A stretch of DNA of 64,000 bases, from positions 62,001 through 126,000 of the forward strand of contig JAGNJW010000007.1 in NCBI GenBank assembly GCA_018000455.1, in the 5' to 3' direction. Every line of letters begins with the position of its first letter. Positions within the stretch are counted from its first letter, which is position 1. The notes under the pieces were generated by a model that was given only the letters and a program-made list of their open reading frames with translations, made no database searches and was not told the DNA's origin. Below are positions 51,280-59,170 of this stretch, one piece after another. Position numbers and translations under genes: made by a program. Origin of the DNA: Acidobacteriota bacterium (GTDB lineage Bacteria > Acidobacteriota > Vicinamibacteria > Vicinamibacterales > UBA2999).

Positions 51280-51788
51280 CGAATCACCTCCGGCGGCCGC
51301 TCGCCGGCGTAGACGATGGACACGGCCGCTCCAGATCGATCTGGAAGCACCACGGCCCCCGACGGGAGCCGCGCCTCCGGCTGGCGACGCGCGTTGAGCA
51401 GCGTGAGACGCCCGTCGCGCAGCTCCACGTAGCGGTCTCCAAACGAGACCGGCTGCCCTGGGGTGAGCCGCACGGCGCGACGGGGGAAATGTTGCTGCAG
51501 GTGTCTCGACATCTGGGCGTTGTCGAATCTCACTGGATCGACGCCGCCGGCATGACAGAAGTCACAGCCAACTTTCTGGTCGCAGATTCCGACCTGGCCA
51601 CAGACGATCGTCATCTGGCTCGTGCCGCCCTGGATCCTGCCGATCTTGGTCCACCCTCCGTTGCCGTCGCTCTGATAGATGTGCGTGTGCGCAACAACTG
51701 TGGCGGCGAGTGCAGTCGTGAGGACGGCCAGAATTGCGACGAATCGAATGTGCGCGTTCAGTCGAACCGAGGCGCGATCTGCAAGCAT
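51276..51788 (-). CDS. Exported protein with CxxC-type cluster
   Basis: A 170-aa protein with a signal/anchor (about 18-35, FVAILAVLTTALAATVVA) and the mature motif HTHIYQSDGNGGWTKIG. It has four close cysteines (VCGQVGIC and VGCDFC), possibly a metal or disulfide site. The C-terminal half is beta-rich (VSFGDRYVELRDGRLTLLN). The ATG at 51788 is used because upstream codons look non-coding. The family is not identified. It overlaps the following gene by 4 bases (ATGA). Confidence 0.65.
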   Translation of the reverse strand: MLADRASVRLNAHIRFVAILAVLTTALAATVVAHTHIYQSDGNGGWTKIGRIQGGTSQMTIVCGQVGICDQKVGCDFCHAGGVDPVRFDNAQMSRHLQQHFPRRAVRLTPGQPVSFGDRYVELRDGRLTLLNARRQPEARLPSGAVVLPDRSGAAVSIVYAGERPPEVIR

Positions 51789-51871
51789 GGTGTTTCCCCT
51801 CCGGGCGCCCCGGCAAATGGAGGCGCGAATACGAGTAGTGGTGACGGCGACGTGGGATGAACGCAGGGTGT

Positions 51872-52567
51872 TCACGGCACCTTCACTTCGTAGATCGCCG
51901 CCTGCTCGGGCATCGCGTACTGGAACGTGGCCACGACCTTGTTGGCTGCCTTCACCTCGATCTCATACGACTGACCGTCTCCCGACGGCGCCACTCTGAG
52001 GAACTTCGCCTCACCGGTGCCGCCGGTGTTCTTCCAGTCGAGCTCGCGGCCGTCGGCCTTGAGCGCCACGCGCAGGTTCGACCCCGGCATGCCGTTCTGT
52101 TTCTTCACGAGCACGGTCAACTGGTTGGACGCCGCCGCCTGCGCCCCACCGACGTTGAAGACCTCGGTCTTGTCGCGGGCCACCGCGTTGGCACGCCCGG
52201 CAGCAAAGTCGGTCGTGGCCCTGGCGGTCACGGTGTACGGCCCCGGCGCGGCCAGTGCCACGTTCGGGAAGGCGGCGGTCTGGTCGCCACTCGTGCCTAT
52301 TCCGCTCGTGATGCGCGCTTCGTACGACGCCTCCTTCTGCTTGGCGTCGAGGATCAGCAACGTCACGATGACCGTCTCGCGCGGCTGAATCGGCTTGGTG
52401 CTGCTGGTGTTGCGCACGGTCACACGAAAAGTGTTGTTGCCGACCTGCAGCGGGCCGTTGTGGAAGATGCGGGCGATGGTCAGCGACGCGGCGGGCTGGG
52501 CGGTCGCTGGCACCGCGCTGGCAACGAGCATGGCGACGGTCAGGGCGACGAGTGATGCGCGGATCAT
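51872..52567 (-). CDS. Exported CARDB-like adhesin protein
   Basis: A 231-aa protein with signal peptide (ends VPATAQ near 24). The mature region has beta-sandwich-like repeats (LQVGNNTFRVTVRNTSSTKPIQPRETV, TVTARATTDFAAG), consistent with a CARDB/Ig-like domain, then a second half (NLRVALKADGRELDWKNTGGTGEAKF). It is likely a surface or periplasmic structural protein. Third gene of the operon. Confidence 0.65.
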   Translation of the reverse strand: MIRASLVALTVAMLVASAVPATAQPAASLTIARIFHNGPLQVGNNTFRVTVRNTSSTKPIQPRETVIVTLLILDAKQKEASYEARITSGIGTSGDQTAAFPNVALAAPGPYTVTARATTDFAAGRANAVARDKTEVFNVGGAQAAASNQLTVLVKKQNGMPGSNLRVALKADGRELDWKNTGGTGEAKFLRVAPSGDGQSYEIEVKAANKVVATFQYAMPEQAAIYEVKVP

Positions 52568-52626
52568 GATGCGTGCTCCTGTCTGTTGGGGTTGGTTGAT
52601 GGCGAAGCACTCCGTCGGTGCGGGCC

Positions 52627-53928
52627 TCACTCGAGGCGCAGACGACGCCAGGCGCTGTTTCGGATCTCGCGTCCGGCGGCGTCGACGGCAACCACCCGCC
52701 AGCGGATGTCACCATCGGGCGCGCGCTCTCTGAGCACCGGCGGAAGGCGATAGGCGCCGATGCCGCGCGGGACGAGCGCCGAGAAGACCGGGCGGTGTCC
52801 GGCGTCCTCGAACTCGACGCGGTAGACATCGGCCTGCGGCAGATCGAGCCACGCCAGGTCGGTGCCGGCGGCGGCCACGACCGCGCCTTCGGCCGGGCTG
52901 AGCGGCCGCAGGTCACCGGGTGCGGCGTCGCCCCCGACCGTGCGCGCTCCGCCCACGACGTAGCGCAGCGCGGGCAGCGGGAATCCCGCCACCGCACCGC
53001 TCGAGACGACGCCCTGACCGGCGCCGGCGCTCGCCAGGTTGGAGTCGCCTTCCTTGTCGTCGCTCGCCTCGATGCGCAGCAGCAGGTAGTAGAAACCTTC
53101 GGCGCTGGTCGGCAGGCGGCGCGGATCGGGTCCCGGCAGGGTGAAGGCGCGCGTCGAAGGCGGCAGGAACACGTTGAACCGGCCGAGTTCGGTGTAGCGG
53201 CGCTGCGAACCGCGCTCCTCGCGCGGCAGGGTGGCCTCGGTCAGCAGATCGCGCGACGTCGGCAGCTCCTCTCCTGGCATCACCACCTCCCAGCGTCCGC
53301 GCAGGCGGCCGGTGCCGTTGTAAGAGACCCTGGCGCGCGCACCGGGCGCCCGGTCGCCCGCCCGTACGTAGAGCACCGGCTCGTCGACGTCGAAGCCGAT
53401 CTCGACGTCGAGGAGCGAGAACGGCACGCGGGCGCCGCCGCCGGCCATGCGACACGTCACCGCCACGAACTGGTCGGCGCCCCCACCGGTCACACTTGCG
53501 AACCGGCGCACGTAGAAGAAGCCGGAGTCGCCCCCTGCCTCGGCGGCCTGGTAGGCCCGCCGCGCGACCGACGGCGGGATCGACATGATGTCGGTGAGCG
53601 ATCCGGTGGCCCGCGTGGACTGGTCGTAGCGCACGGGCAGACTGCCGAGAATGGTCGACGGATCGCAGCGCAGGCCAACGTCCGGAGCAGCCGGCAACAG
53701 ACGGCTGCACCACAACGCTTCGACCGGTTGGTAGCCGGTCAGGCCACCGAAGGTGAGAAAGACGGTCGTCGCGCCCTGCGAGTTCACGTTCACACCCGTG
53801 GGATGCACCCGAATCTGGGCCAAGGCCGTCGGCGGCAGCCCGGCGAGAAGCCCGGCGGCGAGCGCGAGAGCCAGAACGCGGTGGCGAACGTGCGGGATGG
53901 CGTGACGTGACATGGGGTGGGCGTCCAT
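52627..53928 (-). CDS. Exported protein of unknown family
   Basis: A 433-aa protein with signal peptide (ends PPTALAQ near 37). The mature part is beta-rich and begins IRVHPTGVNVNSQGATTVFLTF, with two cysteine pairs in the first half. No family is recognised; an extracellular Ig-like role is plausible. The start ATG at 53928 shares one base with the preceding stop (TGATG), so it is tightly coupled to the barrel gene; an ATG at 53913 is an alternative. Second gene of the operon. Confidence 0.7.
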   Translation of the reverse strand: MDAHPMSRHAIPHVRHRVLALALAAGLLAGLPPTALAQIRVHPTGVNVNSQGATTVFLTFGGLTGYQPVEALWCSRLLPAAPDVGLRCDPSTILGSLPVRYDQSTRATGSLTDIMSIPPSVARRAYQAAEAGGDSGFFYVRRFASVTGGGADQFVAVTCRMAGGGARVPFSLLDVEIGFDVDEPVLYVRAGDRAPGARARVSYNGTGRLRGRWEVVMPGEELPTSRDLLTEATLPREERGSQRRYTELGRFNVFLPPSTRAFTLPGPDPRRLPTSAEGFYYLLLRIEASDDKEGDSNLASAGAGQGVVSSGAVAGFPLPALRYVVGGARTVGGDAAPGDLRPLSPAEGAVVAAAGTDLAWLDLPQADVYRVEFEDAGHRPVFSALVPRGIGAYRLPPVLRERAPDGDIRWRVVAVDAAGREIRNSAWRRLRLE

Positions 53929-56024
53929 CAGAAGAGCCGGAACGTAAGTCCGGTGTTGAGCGTCCAGAACTGCGTGTCGTCGGGCCCGGCAATCCCGGTG
54001 AAGAGGCCGGTGATGGTCTGGCGCACGTAGCGCACGAAGAACTGGCCCTGCAGGCGGTTCGGATGCGCGGGCAGGAAGGCGACGCCCTGCGTGAACGTGA
54101 GATTGAAGTCGATCGTCCGGCGCGAACTCGTGCGCGGCATGTCCTCGAGGATGTTGCGCGTGACAACACCGGTCAGCGTCGTGCGCGAGGCCGGCCGCAG
54201 CGTGAGATTGGCCGAGATGCGGCGGGTGATGTCGGTGCGCAGCGCTTCCTGGTTCTCAGCGTCCTCGAATGCCAGGTCGACGCCGGCATCGAGGGCCGAG
54301 CCGCGCGAGGCGCCAAGCGACACGGTGTGAACAAGGTTCAGCAGGTCGGCCCGTTCACGACCCGGCTGGCGATTGTCCTGCAGCGAGCGGTTCCAGGCGT
54401 AGCCGCCGCGCCAGACCGCGCCCTGCCAGGCGACGCCCAGCGTCTGGTTCAGACTCACCTGGTCTGGCACCTGGGAGGCGGCATCGAACAGCCCGCCGAC
54501 GGGCAGCCCGTCGGCCGCCTGATGCATCCGGCTGAGCGCGTAGCTGAGGATGGGCCACGCCGCTGCGCGTGCGCTGGCGCCGGCGAAGGCCTGAAGGGGC
54601 AGGGCGCTGGTCCACAGCAGCTGCCGCGACTCGGTCGTGAGAATCGAGGCGATCTCGGCCAGGTTGTCGCGCGACCTGTCGTAGGTGAACTGCGAGGTGA
54701 AGGCGCCGAGCGCCGCCGTCACGTCGACGGCGTGCTGCTCGACGTCGGCGCGCACCGGCAACGCCACCGATCGGTAGAGCGGATCGACGCGGCTGTGGCG
54801 GTAGGCGGTGGTCAGGGTGGCGGTGGCCGATGGGCCGAGCTTCACGTCCTGCAGCAGCGCGTAGCTCACATCGAGGTAACGCGCCGTGCGTGTGGTCTCG
54901 GCCACCGGCACGATCGACAACCCGGCGGGCGTGCCCGGATCGCGCGGGTTCACGAAGCGGCTGCGCGCCAGGCCGGCGTCGAGCTGGAAGCGCGACCTGG
55001 CGTCAGTAGCCTTCACCTGCAGGCCGAGTCCGCGGCTCTCTTCGGGGTCGCGCACCGCCCCCTGATTGACGTTCGTCACGGGCAGCACGGACCCGACCAT
55101 GAACGATCCTTCGACCCGTAACGCGCCGTGCCGCGACGGCACGAGTTCGAGGCCTACGGCGGCGTTGGCGATGCGGTGGGCGCCGTCGGCCAGGCCAAGC
55201 GGGTTGGCGTAGCCGACCAGCGTCGAACCGTTCACGGCCGCAAGCGACACGTCGAGCGCCGGGGCGAGGCGCGCGGTGCCCTCGACACCGCGTGACTGGA
55301 AGCCGTTCAGCAACATCCGGTGCGTGCCAACGCTGGCATGACCGGCCGAGAGCGCGCCCAGCCGGTGCCGGATGCCGACGCGGTAGGCGCTCAAGTCGAC
55401 AAGCGGCGCCTCGTCCAGCAAGGTGCCGTAGCGCAGAGCCTCGGTCCGCTCGCTGACGCCGACGAGGTTGGCTTGGAGCGCGGTCGTCCAGCCGTTGCGG
55501 ATGTAGGTCCCTTCGAGGCCGCCACGCACCGTCAGATCCTGGAAGGTGTCGCGCGGATCGGGCGGCTGCACCGGCGTGCGGCTCAGTTTCGCCTGGCCCG
55601 CCAGGCCGACCTCCACGGTCGGTGCGGTGGTGGCCTGCTCGAAGCCGCCAGGCGTCAACACGCGCAACGGCAGCTCACCGAGACGTTGCCACTGCTGCGA
55701 CGGCGACACCAGGTAGAGCGTGAGCGTGTGGTCGCCGCTGGCGAATCCGCGGCCGGTCGGACGCAGGACGACGCTAGCGCCGGTCACCTCGGTGAGTCCG
55801 CTCCAGTCGGTGTCGGCCACGAGCACCGCCAGCCGTCCATCCTCGGGCATCAGGCCGCGGCTGAGGACGAACCGGGCGTGGTCGCCGGGCGCGATCCAGG
55901 CCGGAGCGTCGGGCGCGGCGGCCACCGTAACAGGAGCCCCGGGCTGGGCGGCCACCGGCGCCACACCGACCGCTGCGAGGAGGAGCAGCGCACAAAGCGC
56001 CAGCGTTGAGTTTCGATGCACCAC
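53928..56024 (-). CDS. Outer-membrane beta-barrel protein
   Basis: About 698 aa. A signal peptide (ends GVAPVAAQ near 28) is followed by a short N-terminal domain (about 30-140) and then a long alternating polar/hydrophobic barrel typical of outer-membrane proteins (VRGGLEGTYIRNGWTTALQANLVGVS, LDVSYALLQDVKLGPSATATLTTAYRHS). The protein ends in LTFRLF with terminal Phe, the outer-membrane insertion signal. It may export or display the products of the genes behind it. Two adjacent GTGs (56024, 56021) are possible starts. A sigma-54-type promoter lies at 56037-56052. First gene of the seven-gene operon. Confidence 0.8.
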   Translation of the reverse strand: MVHRNSTLALCALLLLAAVGVAPVAAQPGAPVTVAAAPDAPAWIAPGDHARFVLSRGLMPEDGRLAVLVADTDWSGLTEVTGASVVLRPTGRGFASGDHTLTLYLVSPSQQWQRLGELPLRVLTPGGFEQATTAPTVEVGLAGQAKLSRTPVQPPDPRDTFQDLTVRGGLEGTYIRNGWTTALQANLVGVSERTEALRYGTLLDEAPLVDLSAYRVGIRHRLGALSAGHASVGTHRMLLNGFQSRGVEGTARLAPALDVSLAAVNGSTLVGYANPLGLADGAHRIANAAVGLELVPSRHGALRVEGSFMVGSVLPVTNVNQGAVRDPEESRGLGLQVKATDARSRFQLDAGLARSRFVNPRDPGTPAGLSIVPVAETTRTARYLDVSYALLQDVKLGPSATATLTTAYRHSRVDPLYRSVALPVRADVEQHAVDVTAALGAFTSQFTYDRSRDNLAEIASILTTESRQLLWTSALPLQAFAGASARAAAWPILSYALSRMHQAADGLPVGGLFDAASQVPDQVSLNQTLGVAWQGAVWRGGYAWNRSLQDNRQPGRERADLLNLVHTVSLGASRGSALDAGVDLAFEDAENQEALRTDITRRISANLTLRPASRTTLTGVVTRNILEDMPRTSSRRTIDFNLTFTQGVAFLPAHPNRLQGQFFVRYVRQTITGLFTGIAGPDDTQFWTLNTGLTFRLF

Positions 56025-56036
56025 GCGACAGCTCAA

Positions 56037-56052
56037 GGCATCGACCGTGCCA
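56037..56052 (-). promoter_or_regulatory. Sigma-54-type (-24/-12) promoter of the barrel operon
   Basis: On the minus strand TGGCACGGTCGATGCC matches TGGCACG-N4-TTGCW. The -24 box TGGCACG is exact and the -12 box has ATGC for TTGC. GG and GC are 10 bases apart, as required. Transcription would start near 56026, 2-5 bases before the GTG start, so the mRNA would be essentially leaderless. Confidence 0.6.
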
Positions 56053-56228
56053 GGCACCAAAATCGTGCATCGCGCGCGGCCGCCGCGCGGGAAGGCCCGT
56101 GGTCGCGAGGAATTCCCGAACTCGACGCCGGTCGAGATGCAGCGTTGGGACGCGCTGTCGTCGCAGCGATGAGACGGCGCGTCGCAGACCTGAGACGCCG
56201 CTTGCCGCCGCACGGCCGGGCTGTCGCG

Positions 56229-56234
56229 GATAAT
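56229..56234 (+). promoter_or_regulatory. Leaderless-type -10 of the kinase gene
   Basis: GATAAT ends 6 bases before the GTG at 56241, the same spacing as at other leaderless-type starts in the window. This favours 56241 over the ATG at 56169. Confidence 0.5.
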
Positions 56235-56240
56235 GCGAGC

Positions 56241-58232
56241 GTGCGACCGCCCCCACCCGGCACCGTGCTCGACGGCAAGTACGTGCTCGAGGCGTCGATC
56301 GGACACGGCCGCTTCGGCACGGTCTACCGTGCGCGCCACGTCGCCCTGCAGCGACCGGTCGCCCTGAAACTGCTGCACGACGCGGCGCGGCTGGCCGCCG
56401 CCGACTTCCAGCAGTTCCGCATCGAAGCGGAGGCTCTGGCACGGCTCGACCATCCGAACATCGTCACGGTGCTGGACTTCGGCATCGACCCGGCCGACGG
56501 CGGGCTGCCCTATCTGGTGATGGAACTCGTCGAGGGGCGTTCGCTGCACGAGGTGACCGCCGGTGGCGAACCCGTCGATTTGACGACGGCCGCGCCGTGG
56601 CTGCGCCAGGTAGGCGACGCGCTCCAACACGCGCACGCCCACGGCGTAGCGCACGGCGATCTCACCAGTCGCAACGTCGTGGTCCTCGCCGGTGGAGAGC
56701 GGGTGAAGGTGGTGGACTTCGGGCTGGCGCAGTTGGAAGCCGCCGGAGGCGCCGACGCGGACCCCGCGCCGGATCCGACGCGGCGGGCGGTCGGGCGATG
56801 GGCGCTGACTCCTGAGTACGGCGCGCCCGAACGTCAGCGCGGAGAGTCCCCGACCGCGGCCTCCGACGTCTATGCGTTCGCGGTGCTCGCCTATCGGGTG
56901 CTCACTGGGACCTTCCCATTCACGGGCTCCGCGCGCGACATCGTGCTCGGGCACCTCACGCAGCCCCCGCCGGCGCCCTCGGCGCGGGTGCCAGCCCTGC
57001 CGCCCGGCGTCGATGCGGCGCTGGCGGCGGGCCTCGCCAAGCGCGCCGCCGATCGGCCCACGGCCAGCGTGCTGGCCGGGCAGATGGCCGTCGCCGCCCG
57101 TTCTCTCGCCCTGGGCCGCTGGCGGCAGCGGGAGCGTCCGCGTCGCATGGGTCTGGCTTTCGCGATCGCGGTGGCCGTGTCGTGTGCGAGCATCTGGCTG
57201 CCGGCACCGGGCGTCGTCGCACGGCTGGAGGGGCTCGCCGAGGACCTCCGCTTTGCGTCGGCACCGGCACGGACACCCGACACTCGACTGCTGCTGGTGG
57301 CCATCGACGACGACAGTCTGGCCGAGGACGCGCGACCGCTGGCGCAAAGCGGCGATGAGTTTGCCGCCGGGCTCGCCGCCGCCTTCGACGCCGGGGTACG
57401 GGCCGTCGCGCTCGATCTGCTGCTGCCGGAGGCCTGGGCCGACAGCGCTGCATTCGGCGCGCTGCTCACCTCGCACGCCGACCGTCTGGTGCTCGGCATG
57501 GTGTCCAACGGCGACACCGTCATCGGCCCCGAGGCCATCGGCCCGCTGGCGACGGCGGCTCTTGGGCCAGCGCGCGCCAGCAACCTCTTCGCGCTGGTCT
57601 CGAATACGCCGGCCGCCGACGGGGTGGTGCGCCGCGGACGCACGGCGGTTCGAGACGTCACCGCCACACCTCGCCACACGCTCGCTGGGAGGATGGCCGT
57701 GCTGGCCGGCGCGACGCCGCCGAGCCCGCTGGAATCGGCGTTCGTCGTCGATTTTACCGTCGCCTCCGAGCGGTTCGATCGCCTCTCCTGGCGGGCCTTC
57801 ACCCTCGCGCTCGCCGACGGCGCGAGATTCGACCGGCGCCTGGTCATCGTCGGCGCGGAGTTCGCCGGCAGCGGCGATCGTCACCGCGTGGCGCGGCCCG
57901 GCGGCTGGCCGGTCGAGGTCTCCGGGCTGACCCTGCAGGGCCTGCTCGCCTCGACGCTGCTGCAGGGACCACGCCTGCAGGTGACGTCGGTCGCGGTGAC
58001 CTGGCTGAGCTGCGCGCTCGTGGCCTTCGTTGTGACCCTCTCTACCCTCTGGCTCCCGCGGCGCGCGGTCCCGGTCGCGGTGGCCATTGGCATCGCCGGC
58101 GGCGTCCTTGTCGCATTCGCCACCCTTCGCGCCGGCTTGATGATGCCGCTGGCCCTTCCTTTGCTTGGATGGCTGACAGCCGCAGGTATCGCTGGCGCGC
58201 TGAGAGCCGCCTTGCCCAATCGCCCGGAGTAG
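56241..58232 (+). CDS. Ser/Thr protein kinase with CHASE2 sensor domain
   Basis: About 663 aa. The N-terminal kinase has a glycine loop GHGRFGTVY, Lys in VALKLL, Glu in RIEAEAL, HGDLTSRN (catalytic Asp), DFGLAQ and YGAPE; it is a complete eukaryotic-type kinase. One transmembrane helix (MGLAFAIAVAVSCASIWLP) leads to a periplasmic CHASE2 domain (TRLLLVAIDDDSL, GVRAVALDLLLPE). Three C-terminal helices close it. This is the reverse of the usual CHASE2-then-output order. GTG at 56241 is used because a -10 element lies 6 bases before it; an ATG at 56169 would add 24 residues. It diverges from the barrel operon. Confidence 0.88.
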   Translation: MRPPPPGTVLDGKYVLEASIGHGRFGTVYRARHVALQRPVALKLLHDAARLAAADFQQFRIEAEALARLDHPNIVTVLDFGIDPADGGLPYLVMELVEGRSLHEVTAGGEPVDLTTAAPWLRQVGDALQHAHAHGVAHGDLTSRNVVVLAGGERVKVVDFGLAQLEAAGGADADPAPDPTRRAVGRWALTPEYGAPERQRGESPTAASDVYAFAVLAYRVLTGTFPFTGSARDIVLGHLTQPPPAPSARVPALPPGVDAALAAGLAKRAADRPTASVLAGQMAVAARSLALGRWRQRERPRRMGLAFAIAVAVSCASIWLPAPGVVARLEGLAEDLRFASAPARTPDTRLLLVAIDDDSLAEDARPLAQSGDEFAAGLAAAFDAGVRAVALDLLLPEAWADSAAFGALLTSHADRLVLGMVSNGDTVIGPEAIGPLATAALGPARASNLFALVSNTPAADGVVRRGRTAVRDVTATPRHTLAGRMAVLAGATPPSPLESAFVVDFTVASERFDRLSWRAFTLALADGARFDRRLVIVGAEFAGSGDRHRVARPGGWPVEVSGLTLQGLLASTLLQGPRLQVTSVAVTWLSCALVAFVVTLSTLWLPRRAVPVAVAIGIAGGVLVAFATLRAGLMMPLALPLLGWLTAAGIAGALRAALPNRPE

Positions 58233-58235
58233 AAT
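58230..58235 (+). promoter_or_regulatory. -10 element overlapping the kinase stop codon
   Basis: TAGAAT contains the kinase TAG stop (58230-58232). It would give the FecR-like gene its own ~17-base leader, which contains CGGGAG (58247-58252). Confidence 0.4.
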
Positions 58236-58259
58236 CGCCGTCCTGTCGGGAGTCTCATT

Positions 58260-59165
58260 GTGATCAGCAGATTCGCGCTCCTTGGCGCCTTCCTGGCGTG
58301 GCCCGCCGCGTTCGACCAAACCACCCGGCCGAGCCAAGCTCGGCCAGACGCCTTGCCAGCCGCGATCGTCACCCTCGTCCAAGGCACGGTCGAGAGCCGG
58401 CAGCCACCTGCCTCGGCGCTGCTCCTGCAACGATTTGATCGAATCGCTGCCGGGACATCGGTCGAGACCGCCGCCGACGCGAGCGTCATCCTGGCGTTTC
58501 GTTCCGGCGCTCGCACCCGCATCGACGGCGGCAGTCACGTGCGCATCGAGACGGACGGGGTCACGCGCCTGGCCGGTAGCGTGACGCCTCTGGCACGGGT
58601 GCCGGTCGTGCCATTGGTGGCGGCGGTGGCCGGCGCCGGCCGCGTCGTGGCCGCCGTGCGCGTCCGCGCCGACGGTATCGTGGTACGAACACCTGACCGC
58701 GGCATGACGACCACGGCCGATGCCACGGCTCTCGTGTTCGAACCGGTCGCGGCCAACGTCTACGACGTCGAGATCGAGGACGGCGCGGCCCGGATCGTCT
58801 GGCGAAAACGTGTGCCGGCCTCGCCTGCCCGCGTCCCGGCCGGCGTCCTCGAGCCAGGCCACGCCTATCGCTGGCAAGTTCGGGCGCAGACGCCGGCAGG
58901 CTTCGTCCTCGAGGGCCGAGGCATGTTTGCGACGCTGGCGGCGGCCGAGACCCAGGCACGCCAGGCCCTACACGCGGCGGTTGTCACCGATGATCCGTCG
59001 TGGCCCGGGCTGCTCGCCGAAGTCGACTACTCACTCGGCCTGTGGGCCGAGGCGCTCGACGCCTTCGGCGTGATCCGTGACGACGGCGCGGCCGATGCTG
59101 CGATTCTCGGCCGCATCGCCGAACTCGAGCGGCGCCTGGCGGCGCCGAACCGGCAGGAACGCTGA
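58260..59165 (+). CDS. FecR-domain protein
   Basis: A 301-aa exported protein (signal to about residue 17). A FecR domain spans about 35-115 (AIVTLVQGTVESRQ, QRFDRIAAGTSVETAADASVILAFRSGARTRIDGGSHVRI). The C-terminal half ends in a short helical repeat (DYSLGLWAEALDAF) resembling a TPR. FecR domains sit in the periplasm and often pair with CHASE2 receptors and CHAT proteins. The GTG at 58260 has CGGGAG 7 bases upstream. It lies 27 bases after the kinase stop and 5 bases before the regulator gene. Confidence 0.84.
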   Translation: MISRFALLGAFLAWPAAFDQTTRPSQARPDALPAAIVTLVQGTVESRQPPASALLLQRFDRIAAGTSVETAADASVILAFRSGARTRIDGGSHVRIETDGVTRLAGSVTPLARVPVVPLVAAVAGAGRVVAAVRVRADGIVVRTPDRGMTTTADATALVFEPVAANVYDVEIEDGAARIVWRKRVPASPARVPAGVLEPGHAYRWQVRAQTPAGFVLEGRGMFATLAAAETQARQALHAAVVTDDPSWPGLLAEVDYSLGLWAEALDAFGVIRDDGAADAAILGRIAELERRLAAPNRQER

Positions 59166-59170
59166 ACGAC

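Noticed and set aside
56053..56069. Plus-strand GGCAC...GTGCA as a second sigma-54 promoter
   Set aside because: The GG to GC spacing is 12 bases, not 10, so it does not fit a -24/-12 promoter.
56025..58877. Upstream extension of the barrel gene frame to 1649 codons
   Set aside because: The extension runs antisense through the kinase and FecR genes and has shadow composition. The signal peptide at 56024 marks the real start.
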